Under the pieces are notes generated by a model, which was not told the DNA's origin, made no database searches, and was given only the letters and a program-made list of their open reading frames with translations. This document shows, one piece after another, positions 26,889-35,291 of a stretch of DNA of 64,000 nucleotides. Position numbers and translations under genes: made by a program. The stretch comes from Lacihabitans sp. LS3-19 (GTDB taxonomy: Bacteria; Bacteroidota; Bacteroidia; Cytophagales; Spirosomataceae), in NCBI RefSeq assembly GCF_024343575.1, contig NZ_RJUA01000005.1:174081-238080 (forward strand). The letters are read 5' to 3'. The first letter of the stretch is position 1; every line of letters begins with the position of its first letter.

Positions 26889-27818
26889 TTGGATTCAATT
26901 AAAATTTTTGCACCAGCCACAGTGGCAAATGTTGCCTGCGGATTTGATATTTTTGGACTTGCTGTTGACAATCCAGGCGATGAAGTTATAGTAAGTAAAA
27001 GAAATGACAATCAAGTAGTTATAAAAGAAATAACTGGCGATGAAGGAAAACTCACCTACGATTCTTCAAAAAACACCGTTACTGTTCCGATAATTAAATA
27101 CCTTCAAAAAATTGGATCTGGACAGGGATTCGATATTGTTTTAAATAAAAAAATGCCTCTTGGCAGTGGTCTTGGAAGTAGTTCTGCAAGTTCGGTTGCT
27201 GGTGTTTTTGCAGCAAATGAATTGCTAGGAAAGCCATTAAATACGAAAGACTTACTACCCTTTGCAATGGAAGGTGAAAGAGTGGCCTGCGGTTCTGCTC
27301 ATGCAGACAATGTGGCCCCAGCTTTACTAGGAGGCTTTGTGGTTATCAGATCTTACGCTCCATTAGATATATTTCAAATAAAAACACCTGAAAATCTTTA
27401 CGTTTCTATAGTTCATCCTGATATTGAGGTAAACACGAAAGATGCTAGACATATTCTTAAAAATGAAGTTTCGATGAAAAAGGCGATTTCTCAAATGGGA
27501 AATGTAGCAGGAATGGTAGCCGGATTAATGAGCTCAGATTTTGATTTGATTGGACGCTCAATGGTTGACCTAATTATAGAGCCTATTAGGTCTATTTTAA
27601 TTCCTCAATTCTTTGAAGTCAAAATGGCTGCAGAAGAAGCAGGAGCATTAGGCTGTAGTATTTCTGGAGCTGGTCCATCAATTTTTGCTTTTTCGGAAGG
27701 TAGAGAAAAAGCAGAAAAAGTAATAGTAGCCATGAAAAATGAATTTACCAGAGTGGGGATTAATACCAATACATTTGTTTCTTCAATAAACAATTTAGGC
27801 CCAAAGATTTTAGATTAA
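26889..27818 (+). CDS. thrB: Homoserine kinase
   Basis: 309 residues of the GHMP kinase family, phosphorylating homoserine to O-phosphohomoserine. The start is TTG at 26889; it places the family-typical IKIFAPATVANVACGFD at the N-terminus and no ATG fits. The ATP loop is PLGSGLGSSSAS and the C-terminal GHMP motif is GCSISGAGPSIFAF. It is in an operon with thrA. Threonine synthase, which commonly follows in Bacteroidota, does not; DUF4254 and GT9 genes come next. Confidence 0.95.
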   Translation: MDSIKIFAPATVANVACGFDIFGLAVDNPGDEVIVSKRNDNQVVIKEITGDEGKLTYDSSKNTVTVPIIKYLQKIGSGQGFDIVLNKKMPLGSGLGSSSASSVAGVFAANELLGKPLNTKDLLPFAMEGERVACGSAHADNVAPALLGGFVVIRSYAPLDIFQIKTPENLYVSIVHPDIEVNTKDARHILKNEVSMKKAISQMGNVAGMVAGLMSSDFDLIGRSMVDLIIEPIRSILIPQFFEVKMAAEEAGALGCSISGAGPSIFAFSEGREKAEKVIVAMKNEFTRVGINTNTFVSSINNLGPKILD

Positions 27819-27872
27819 ACATTATTATTCCATTTAAAATCGTTATTTTAATATGATTTTAAAAACTTCATC

Positions 27873-28475
27873 ATGAAAGCATCGGATATAAACAAAATAT
27901 TTAGAGAGTCTATCGCAGATTATCATTTGGTGGATAATGTTGATGCAGAAATGCCACAAAAATACACCGAAAGCAATTTCAAAAAGCTACTTTATCTTAA
28001 AAATTGGATAGATACCGTTCAGTGGCATTTGGAAGATATCATCCGAGACCCGGTGAATCGTCCTGATTTTTTGGTTTCTATTAAAAAAAGAATAGACGAG
28101 TCGAATCAGTTTAGAACAGATACTGTTGAGCAAATAGACGAGCTCCTTTTCGAAAATTTTAGAAATATTAGTAAAGGCGACAATCCAAGAATGAACTCAG
28201 AAACACCTGCTTGGCTTTTAGATAGAATGTCGATTTTACAGTTAAAAATTTATCATTTCAAAGAACAGATTGAACGAAAAGATGCCGACGAAAATCATTT
28301 GAATACTGTAAGGCACAAATTAATGATTTTGGAAATTCAAGAAAAAGATTTGGAGCTTTGCTATGACCAGTTGATTGAAGATTTGGAAGAGGGTAGAAAA
28401 TACATGAAATTGTACAAACAGATGAAAATGTACAATGACCCAAACCTTAATCCTGTTTTTTACACTAAAAAATGA
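27873..28475 (+). CDS. DUF4254 family protein
   Basis: 200 residues, soluble, strongly helical and rich in charged residues, with the family core YLKNWIDTVQWHLEDIIRDP and the IDELLFENF segment. The biochemical function is unknown. In Bacteroidota the family is often next to glycosyltransferases for the cell envelope, and here its stop overlaps the start of a GT9 gene by four bases (ATGA), so a shared role in lipopolysaccharide or glycan assembly is inferred. It lies 54 bases after thrB. Confidence 0.85.
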   Translation: MKASDINKIFRESIADYHLVDNVDAEMPQKYTESNFKKLLYLKNWIDTVQWHLEDIIRDPVNRPDFLVSIKKRIDESNQFRTDTVEQIDELLFENFRNISKGDNPRMNSETPAWLLDRMSILQLKIYHFKEQIERKDADENHLNTVRHKLMILEIQEKDLELCYDQLIEDLEEGRKYMKLYKQMKMYNDPNLNPVFYTKK

Positions 28476-29509
28476 AAAAAATAATTGTTTTTAGGTTTTC
28501 AGCAATGGGTGACGTCGCTTTAGTGCTTCCAGCCTTAATTACTCTCTTAAAAAACAATGAAAAAATTGAAATTACAGTAGTCACAAGACCCAAGTTTGCT
28601 GTTTTTTTCCAAAACATTGATCGTTTAAAAGTTCACGAAGTAGACTTTGAAAACCAATTCAAAGGCATTTCTGGCATTTTTAGATTGTTTTCAATTTTAA
28701 AAAATACAAAGCCAAATTACGTCTTTGACCTCCATTCTAACCTTCGAACACTCCTACTCAAATCACTTTTCTTTTTTACAAAAAGTAAAACCTTCACATT
28801 TGATAAAGGAAGAAAGGAGAAAAGTGAACTAGTAAAAAACAGAAATTTTAAGCCTTTAAAACATACCACTGAAAGATATTTAGATGTTTTCAAAAGAGCA
28901 AAAATATTAGATCAAAAAGTATTATTAAATACCGAAACTCCAGCTTTTAAAATCTCAAATTCTTTTGAAATTAAGATTTCAAACTTCCTTCGTGGTAAAG
29001 GAAAAACGATAGGCATAGCCCCATTTGCTCAACATTTAGGTAAAATTTGGCCTTTGGAGAATTACAAAAAGCTAATTGAATTAATAAATACCCATTATCC
29101 GAATGTAAAAATTTTATTGTTTGGAGGAGGAGAAAAAGAAAAAATAGCCATCGATAATTTAATTCTAAACACAAAAAATACTGAGAATCTTGTTGGCAAA
29201 TTCAATCTAAGTGAAGAGTTAGCTTTAATATCCAAACTAGACTTAATGATATCAGGAGATAGTTCCAATATGCATTTGGCGGCACTTTCGGGCATTCCTG
29301 TGATTTCTATTTGGGGAAGCACACATGAATATGCAGGTTTTGGAGCTTTATTTCAAAACCCAGAAAATAGTATTCAAATACCAAAAGAGAACTTAGAATG
29401 TAGGCCATGTTCAATATATGGCAACAAACCTTGTGCAAGGAAAGACTATGCTTGCTTGAATTGGATTACTCCTGAAATGGTTTTTGAAAGACTGAAGACT
29501 ATTTTTTAA
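28472..29509 (+). CDS. Glycosyltransferase family 9 (heptosyltransferase-like)
   Basis: 345 residues in two Rossmann-like halves (GT-B). The N-terminus FRFSAMGDVALVLPAL is the GT9 acceptor side; the C-terminal nucleotide-sugar site includes ISGDSSNMHLAALSGIPVISIWGST. The cysteine-containing CRPCSIYGNKPC tail resembles Bacteroidota LPS heptosyltransferase-like enzymes. It would add a sugar to the LPS core on the cytoplasmic face of the inner membrane; sugar identity cannot be read from sequence. It converges with mpl, overlapping by 11 bases. Confidence 0.92.
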   Translation: MKKIIVFRFSAMGDVALVLPALITLLKNNEKIEITVVTRPKFAVFFQNIDRLKVHEVDFENQFKGISGIFRLFSILKNTKPNYVFDLHSNLRTLLLKSLFFFTKSKTFTFDKGRKEKSELVKNRNFKPLKHTTERYLDVFKRAKILDQKVLLNTETPAFKISNSFEIKISNFLRGKGKTIGIAPFAQHLGKIWPLENYKKLIELINTHYPNVKILLFGGGEKEKIAIDNLILNTKNTENLVGKFNLSEELALISKLDLMISGDSSNMHLAALSGIPVISIWGSTHEYAGFGALFQNPENSIQIPKENLECRPCSIYGNKPCARKDYACLNWITPEMVFERLKTIF

Positions 29510-30965
29510 ACTTACCCTTAATAGACCCAAGGATCCCAGTCCATTTTTTGTCTTTTGTAATTTCTATTTCTGGAAAAACTTCTTCTACTGGCAAAGCCAA
29601 AATCTCATCTGCAAAACTCTGGAAATCCATTCCTCCAAATGTTCCTGAAGACATCATTAAAAGATTTGAATGGAACCAATTTTGAGATTTCAAAAAAGTC
29701 TTTAATTCTTCGGCATCAGTAAATACTTGTAAATCTTCTCTTCCAAAAAAGCCTTTTACGTCTTCAACTGATAATGCAGGCATTTTCTTCATTTCCAAAG
29801 TATGTGGAGAGAAAAATACCACGGCTAAGTCTGCAGCATTTAATTTTTGGTCATAATGCGGCAAAAACTCCTTATTCAAACTAGAAAAAGTATGCAATTC
29901 ATAACAGGCAACCAATTTTCTAGTAGGATATAATTCTTTTGTAGCATGCGTAGTAGCTCCAACTTTTGAAGGTGCGTGTGCAAAATCTCTAAAAATATGG
30001 GTATTTGAATTTAAACCCAAGGTTTCTAGTCTTTTTGATGCTCCTTTAAAGTTCTGAATAGCTTCATAAAACATCTCTTCTGTAATACCAAGCCTTTCTA
30101 ATATAAGTTGAGCTCCTTTTAGGTTTTTCATATTATGTTCACCAAAAATCTCAATAGGCAATTCGCCATTGGCTATTTGAAGAAAAACCTTCCCGTTTTT
30201 AACAGTATAAGGATGTGCCTTGTAAGGCATTTTATTTACATCTGGCCTGTCTTTTTCTCCTATCACTTTTACAATATCATCCGTCTCATCAAATACCAAA
30301 GAACCCGCTTTATCTATTCCATCAGCTAATTCTTCAAATGCTTTTACGTAAAGATCAAACGTAGGAAAAACATTAAAATGGTCCCAGGCGATACCACTAA
30401 TTAATACAATATGAGGATGATAAAACAAAAACTTAGACCTCATTTCAATGGCTGAAGAAAGATATTCATCGCCTTCAATAATTATTACAGGAGCGTCATT
30501 GGTTAGTTTTACCATCAGATCAAAACCCTCAATTTGAGCTCCAACTAAATAGTCAAAATTCCGTTTGTGAAAAGCCAAAACATGCAAAATAATGCTAGTT
30601 ATTGAGGTCTTTCCATGGCTTCCTGCTATTACTACTCTTTGTTTATTTTGAGACTGCTCAAAAACATATTCAGGAAAAGAATAAACCTTTAAACCCAACT
30701 CAGTAGCTCTAAGCAACTCAGGATTATCTTTTCTAGCGTGCATTCCAAGAATAATTGCATCTAAATCGGCAGATATTTTTTCGGGAAACCATCCATATTC
30801 TTTTGGCAAAATACCTGCCTTTTCTAATCTGGATTTTGCTGGTTCATATATTTCGTCATCCGAACCCGAAACTTCGTATCCTTTTTGATGTAAAGCCAAA
30901 GCCAAATTGTGCATTACGGCTCCGCCAATTGCTATAAAATGTACGCTCTTTGTTGATTTGCTCAT
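29499..30965 (-). CDS. mpl: UDP-N-acetylmuramate:L-alanyl-gamma-D-glutamyl-meso-diaminopimelate ligase
   Basis: 488 residues of the Mur ligase family. The N-terminal Rossmann region (HFIAIGGAVMHNLALALHQKGYEVSGSD, read with the short MurC-like glycine loop), the ATP loop AGSHGKTSI and the central EGDEY motif identify it. Mpl re-attaches recycled tripeptide to UDP-MurNAc. Presence implies meso-diaminopimelate peptidoglycan and wall recycling. MurC is an alternative, but the GWFPEKI and HMKNLKGAQLILERLG segments and absence of a dcw cluster favour Mpl. Confidence 0.88.
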   Translation of the reverse strand: MSKSTKSVHFIAIGGAVMHNLALALHQKGYEVSGSDDEIYEPAKSRLEKAGILPKEYGWFPEKISADLDAIILGMHARKDNPELLRATELGLKVYSFPEYVFEQSQNKQRVVIAGSHGKTSITSIILHVLAFHKRNFDYLVGAQIEGFDLMVKLTNDAPVIIIEGDEYLSSAIEMRSKFLFYHPHIVLISGIAWDHFNVFPTFDLYVKAFEELADGIDKAGSLVFDETDDIVKVIGEKDRPDVNKMPYKAHPYTVKNGKVFLQIANGELPIEIFGEHNMKNLKGAQLILERLGITEEMFYEAIQNFKGASKRLETLGLNSNTHIFRDFAHAPSKVGATTHATKELYPTRKLVACYELHTFSSLNKEFLPHYDQKLNAADLAVVFFSPHTLEMKKMPALSVEDVKGFFGREDLQVFTDAEELKTFLKSQNWFHSNLLMMSSGTFGGMDFQSFADEILALPVEEVFPEIEITKDKKWTGILGSIKGKFKK

Positions 30966-31115
30966 GTTTATTATAAAAAAATCGAAACTTAATCGATAAA
31001 TAAAGAAATATGGTCTTTATAAACTGTCCATATTTGCAAAGTTCTAAAATTTATGTCAATTTTGCACGTTATTTTTTTTAAGTACAAACTTCCAAAAGCA
31101 GCGAAAGCACAATAA

Positions 31116-32591
31116 ATGAAGAGATATATAGATTTAATTCAGCAAACCTTCGAATTCCCAACTCGTGAATTTGGCGTTGATGCAAGAAACAATCTTCAAT
31201 TTAATAACGTCCCATTGATGGATGTTATTAAAAAATACGGAACTCCATTGCGTATTTCTTATTTACCTAAAATAAGTGAACATATAGAACATTCTAAATT
31301 GCTTTTTAAAAATGCAATGAAGAAATATAATTATAAAGGAAGTTATACCTATTGTTATTGTACAAAATCCTCTCATTTCAAGTTTATTCTTGAAACAGCC
31401 TTAAAAAATAATATCCACCTAGAAACTTCATCTGCGTTTGACATGCCCTTGGTAAAAACGCTATTTGAAGAAGGAAAAATCAGTAAGGAAACCTATATAA
31501 TTTGTAATGGCCATAAAATGCCTAATTACTTAAATTATATCGCAGATTTTCTTAATGATGGTTTTGTTAATTGTGTTCCTATTTTAGATAACTTGGGAGA
31601 AATTGATTATTACCTTGAAAATGTTCATGCCGAAAGTGTCGATATTGGTGTACGAATAGCCACTGACGAAGAGCCTACTTTTTCATTTTATACTTCACGA
31701 CTAGGTATAAGATACAAAGATGTTGACAATTTGTATCTTGAAAAAATCAAACCAAATCCAAGATTTAAATTGAAAATGTTGCATTTTTTCATTAATTCTG
31801 GGTTAAAGGACACAGCATACTACTGGTCTGAATTGACAAGATTTATGTTCAAATATTGCGAACTCAAAAAAATATGCCCTGAACTAGATTCTATAGATAT
31901 AGGAGGTGGAATGCCGATTCAAACATCAGTAGTTTATAATTTTGACTATCAGGCAATGATAGACGAAATCATAGAAAACATTCAATGGATATGTCATAAA
32001 AACAATGTTCCTGTTCCAAACATCTTTACAGAATTTGGCAGCTATACTGTAGGAGAAAGTGGAGCCATTTTATATAAAATTATTGACCAAAAACAACAAA
32101 ACGACCGCGAACTTTGGTACATGATCGATGGTTCTTTCATAACACAATTGCCTGACTCTTGGGGTATTGGTCAAAAATATATAATGCTTCCAATTAACAA
32201 TTGGGATGCCCCATATACAAAAGTAAACCTCGGTGGTTTAACTTGTGATTCTGCCGATTATTACAACACAGAGTCGCATTCAGAAGATTTGTATATGCCA
32301 ATGGTGGACGACAATAACCCTGAAGAGGAGCAGTTTATTGGATTTTTCCATACTGGTGCTTATCAGGAATCTCTTGGTGGATATGGTGGTATACAGCATT
32401 GCTTAATCCCAGCACCAAAACATGTACTAATAGATCTTGATGAAAACGGAAATCTAACCACTGAATTGTTTGCAAAAGAGCAAGGAGCAGAAAGTATGAT
32501 GAAGATTTTAGGATATAGGTCTGATAGGAAAAAAGCCGAACCTTTGGTTGTTCAGGATGAAAATATTAACTTTCATGCTGAAAATCAGTAA
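31116..32591 (+). CDS. PLP-dependent arginine decarboxylase-like enzyme (alanine racemase fold)
   Basis: 491 residues. N-terminal TIM-barrel with the PLP lysine in YCTKSSHF (Lys84), the IDIGGGMP phosphate-binding loop and a C-terminal beta domain carrying the CDSADYY motif, where Cys and Asp complete the active site. The arrangement is that of fold-type III decarboxylases; the closest well-known group in Bacteroidota is annotated as biosynthetic arginine decarboxylase (polyamine synthesis). Diaminopimelate decarboxylase is less likely given length and motifs. A small lipoprotein gene follows after 52 bases. Confidence 0.8.
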   Translation: MKRYIDLIQQTFEFPTREFGVDARNNLQFNNVPLMDVIKKYGTPLRISYLPKISEHIEHSKLLFKNAMKKYNYKGSYTYCYCTKSSHFKFILETALKNNIHLETSSAFDMPLVKTLFEEGKISKETYIICNGHKMPNYLNYIADFLNDGFVNCVPILDNLGEIDYYLENVHAESVDIGVRIATDEEPTFSFYTSRLGIRYKDVDNLYLEKIKPNPRFKLKMLHFFINSGLKDTAYYWSELTRFMFKYCELKKICPELDSIDIGGGMPIQTSVVYNFDYQAMIDEIIENIQWICHKNNVPVPNIFTEFGSYTVGESGAILYKIIDQKQQNDRELWYMIDGSFITQLPDSWGIGQKYIMLPINNWDAPYTKVNLGGLTCDSADYYNTESHSEDLYMPMVDDNNPEEEQFIGFFHTGAYQESLGGYGGIQHCLIPAPKHVLIDLDENGNLTTELFAKEQGAESMMKILGYRSDRKKAEPLVVQDENINFHAENQ

Positions 32592-32643
32592 AATAAAATT
32601 TTCATAATCCCGTTTTAGAAAAAAAGAACAAAAATCAGAATAA

Positions 32644-32769
32644 ATGAAATCGAAATTAGCATTATTAGTTATAAGTGGAGTTTTAATATTTTCATCATGT
32701 AAAAAGCAACCTTGCCCTGCTTATGGCAAAGTAAAAGCTTCTCCAAATAACTCTCAAATTAGAGCATAA
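32644..32769 (+). CDS. Small lipoprotein
   Basis: 41 residues. A hydrophobic signal ends in the lipobox FSSC at about residue 19, followed by KKQPCPAYGKVKA and a short hydrophilic end. Tiny lipoproteins with a CPAYG-type sequence after the lipid anchor recur in Bacteroidota, but no function is known. The start ATG follows an A-rich stretch, as usual for this phylum. It lies between the arginine-decarboxylase-like gene and the sugar-nucleotide cassette. Confidence 0.7.
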   Translation: MKSKLALLVISGVLIFSSCKKQPCPAYGKVKASPNNSQIRA

Positions 32770-32823
32770 ATGTACTTTTTGAATTTTTAGTTTAACCTTT
32801 AAATCAATTTTAATATTAATTGG

Positions 32824-32853
32824 TTTGAAATTTAATTTTTAGTTTTACTTTTG
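32824..32853 (+). promoter_or_regulatory. Complete Bacteroidota promoter for the sugar cassette
   Basis: TTTG at 32824-32827, 18-base spacer, TACTTTTG at 32846-32853: an exact match to TTTG-N17-23-TAnnTTTG. It lies 26 bases before the GTG start of the FdtA-like gene. Confidence 0.7.
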
Positions 32854-32879
32854 AATATCCTATTCCAAAAGTAATATAA

Positions 32880-33287
32880 GTGGCTACAATAATTAAACTA
32901 AAATCAATAGAAAATCAAGATGGAATTCTTTCTGTTTTCGAGCATTTAATGCCAGGATCAATAGAAAGAGTCTACTTTATTTATGGTGTTCCCGAAAACA
33001 AAGTGCGAGGGGGACATAGTCATAAAGAAACTTGGCAAGGCTTAGTTTGTTTAAAAGGCGAGTGCAAAGTATATGTTCAGGAAAACATTTCAAAAGAAAA
33101 TGTATTTGAATTGAATAGCCCAGAAAAATGCCTACTTTTAAAACCAAGTGACTGGCATCAAATGTATGATTTCACTGAAGATTGTATCTTATTAGTTCTA
33201 GCTAATAAAAATTACGACCCTAACGATTACATTGATAAAGCTTATTCTCCTGAAAAGGCTATACCAGCTTCGAGTTTTGCATCTTAA
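32880..33287 (+). CDS. FdtA/QdtA-like sugar 3,4-ketoisomerase (cupin)
   Basis: 135 residues, single cupin domain, starting with GTG at 32880. The motif R43-G-G-H46-S-H48-K corresponds to the RGxHxHK catalytic signature of dTDP-4-keto-6-deoxyglucose 3,4-ketoisomerases (FdtA/QdtA/WxcM group), which move the keto group from C4 to C3. The DegT aminotransferase 8 bases downstream would then install the 3-amino group, giving a Fuc3N- or Qui3N-type sugar. The C4 stereochemistry cannot be read from sequence. Confidence 0.88.
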   Translation: MATIIKLKSIENQDGILSVFEHLMPGSIERVYFIYGVPENKVRGGHSHKETWQGLVCLKGECKVYVQENISKENVFELNSPEKCLLLKPSDWHQMYDFTEDCILLVLANKNYDPNDYIDKAYSPEKAIPASSFAS

Positions 33288-33295
33288 TTTACTTT

Positions 33296-34393
33296 ATGGA
33301 TATACCTTTCCTTTCATTAAAAAAAGTAAACCTGAGATATCAAGTGGAATTTCAAGAATCCTTTTTGGAATTCGTAGATATTGGACATTACATACTTGGT
33401 CCTCAGGTAAAAGCATTTGAAGCTAATTTCGCTGAATATTGCCAATCTAAATATTGCATAGGAGTTGCTAATGGACTAGATGCATTAGAGCTGATAATAA
33501 AAAGTTATAAATTCCCCTCAAATTCGGAAATTATTGTTCCTGCCAATACCTATTATGCAAGCATACTTTCAATTATAAATGTTGGATTAAAACCTGTATT
33601 AGTTGAACCCAAAGCCTACGATTTACTATTAGATACGACCAATTTAGAAACCCACATTACACCAAAAACTGTCGCAATATTAGGAGTAAATTTATATGGA
33701 AGAATGTGTGATTTATCTCGCCTAAAATCAATTTGTACCGACAGAAACCTCAAATTATTTGTAGATGCAGCCCAAAGCCACGGTGCCTTATATAATGGCA
33801 CAACAAACTGCATAGGTGCAGACGCTACTGCCTACAGTTTTTATCCGACAAAAAATTTAGGTGCACTATCAGATGCAGGAGCTGTTATAACTGATGATAT
33901 AGATTTAGCAAATGAAATAAGAAAAAACAGAAACTATGGGTCTGAAATAAAGTATAAATTTGATGGACTAGGTAGAAACAGTAGATTAAGTGAGTTACAA
34001 GCTGGATTTTTAAATATTAAATTAAAGTATCTAAATGAAGAAATAAATATTAGGAGAGATATAGCAAGGAAATATTTAAATGAAATCAAGAATCCACGCA
34101 TAATACTTCCACCAAATGACAATATAAATGAAGACGCTTGGCATCTATTTGTAATTAGATGCAAAAACAGAAAATCATTAGCTCAGTATCTGGAAAAGAT
34201 GCAAATTGGCTACGAAATACATTATCCGATTCCGCCTCACAAACAAAAAGCTTTTTCTGGATTTGGAGATTTTGAACTTCCAATAACTGAAGAAATCCAT
34301 GAAACTATTTTGAGTTTACCTCTGAATCCGTCGTTGAATCAAAATGAAATTGATTATATAATTAAAATCCTAAATGAATTTGAATATGCTTGA
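33296..34393 (+). CDS. DegT/DnrJ/EryC1/StrS aminotransferase (FdtB/QdtB-like)
   Basis: 365 residues. N-terminal MDIPFLSLKKVN is typical for sugar aminotransferases of this family; GVANGLDALELIIK and PANTYYASILSI bind cofactor phosphate; DAAQSHGALY carries the conserved Asp; and SFYPTKNLGALSDAG holds the PLP lysine. With the FdtA-like isomerase it should convert a dTDP-3-keto-6-deoxyhexose to the 3-amino sugar using glutamate. It overlaps the GT2 gene start by 8-20 bases. Confidence 0.92.
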   Translation: MDIPFLSLKKVNLRYQVEFQESFLEFVDIGHYILGPQVKAFEANFAEYCQSKYCIGVANGLDALELIIKSYKFPSNSEIIVPANTYYASILSIINVGLKPVLVEPKAYDLLLDTTNLETHITPKTVAILGVNLYGRMCDLSRLKSICTDRNLKLFVDAAQSHGALYNGTTNCIGADATAYSFYPTKNLGALSDAGAVITDDIDLANEIRKNRNYGSEIKYKFDGLGRNSRLSELQAGFLNIKLKYLNEEINIRRDIARKYLNEIKNPRIILPPNDNINEDAWHLFVIRCKNRKSLAQYLEKMQIGYEIHYPIPPHKQKAFSGFGDFELPITEEIHETILSLPLNPSLNQNEIDYIIKILNEFEYA

Positions 34394-35291
34394 TTTTTCT
34401 ATAGTAATTCCTGTTTATAATGGAGCAAATTCTATTGAGCATTTAATAGATGCCATTGAGTTAAATCTGAATAACTATAATTTCGAGATTATATTAATAA
34501 ATGATGGTTCGAGGGACAATTCTGCTGCTATTTGCAAAAAAATCGCGTTTGAAAAATCTAATGTTAAATTTATAAATTTAAGAAAGAACTTTGGAGAATT
34601 CAATGCAGTAATATGCGGTCTAAACTATGTAGAAGGTGCATTCGGGGTAATTATCGATGATGACTTCCAAAACCCTCCCTCAGAAATCATAAAATTACTC
34701 AACAAAGCTAAATCAGAGGACTTTGATGTGGTGTATAGTTACTATGAAACTAAAAAACATCATTGGTTTAGAAACTTGGGAAGCAGAATGGTTAATTATT
34801 TAACTACTTTTCTTTTGAAAAAACCTTTCGATTTATATTTAAGTAGTTTTAAAATTATAAAGAAAGAGGTAATTGATGAAATTAAGAAAAGTAATAGTCC
34901 GCATCCATATATCGATGGATTGATATTTCAAATAACAGACAATGTTGGAAAAGAAATGGTAGACCACAATGAAAGGTTTGATGGAAAATCTAATTATTCA
35001 TTTCTAAGACTAGTGAGCCTAACTTTAACCATAATTTTCGGATACTCGCTTCTTCCGCTTCGTCTTACATTTTTGGCCGGATTTATGTCAATAATATTTG
35101 CTTTGATTTATATGCTGCTATATGCATTTGAAGTTATACCTGAATGGGGTTCTCCAATTGTAATATTTATGTGTGGAGTTATCCTTTGTGGCATTGCCTT
35201 AGTAGGCGAATACATAGGAAACGCATTCCTCTTAATGAGTGGAAAGCCGCAATATGTAATTAAATCAATACATTCAAAAGACCTTAAATAA
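34386..35291 (+). CDS. Glycosyltransferase family 2 with C-terminal membrane helices (GtrB/DPM1-like)
   Basis: 301 residues from the ATG at 34386; an in-frame ATG at 34374 is also possible but overlaps the previous gene more. GT-A domain: FSIVIPVYNGANSIEHLI, IILINDGSRDNSA and the DDDFQNPP metal-binding motif. Two transmembrane helices at about 225-290 are as in GtrB/ArnC-type enzymes that transfer a sugar to undecaprenyl phosphate. The target could be the amino sugar made by the two preceding genes (inference). It converges with patB, overlapping it by 8 bases. Confidence 0.88.
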   Translation: MLDFSIVIPVYNGANSIEHLIDAIELNLNNYNFEIILINDGSRDNSAAICKKIAFEKSNVKFINLRKNFGEFNAVICGLNYVEGAFGVIIDDDFQNPPSEIIKLLNKAKSEDFDVVYSYYETKKHHWFRNLGSRMVNYLTTFLLKKPFDLYLSSFKIIKKEVIDEIKKSNSPHPYIDGLIFQITDNVGKEMVDHNERFDGKSNYSFLRLVSLTLTIIFGYSLLPLRLTFLAGFMSIIFALIYMLLYAFEVIPEWGSPIVIFMCGVILCGIALVGEYIGNAFLLMSGKPQYVIKSIHSKDLK

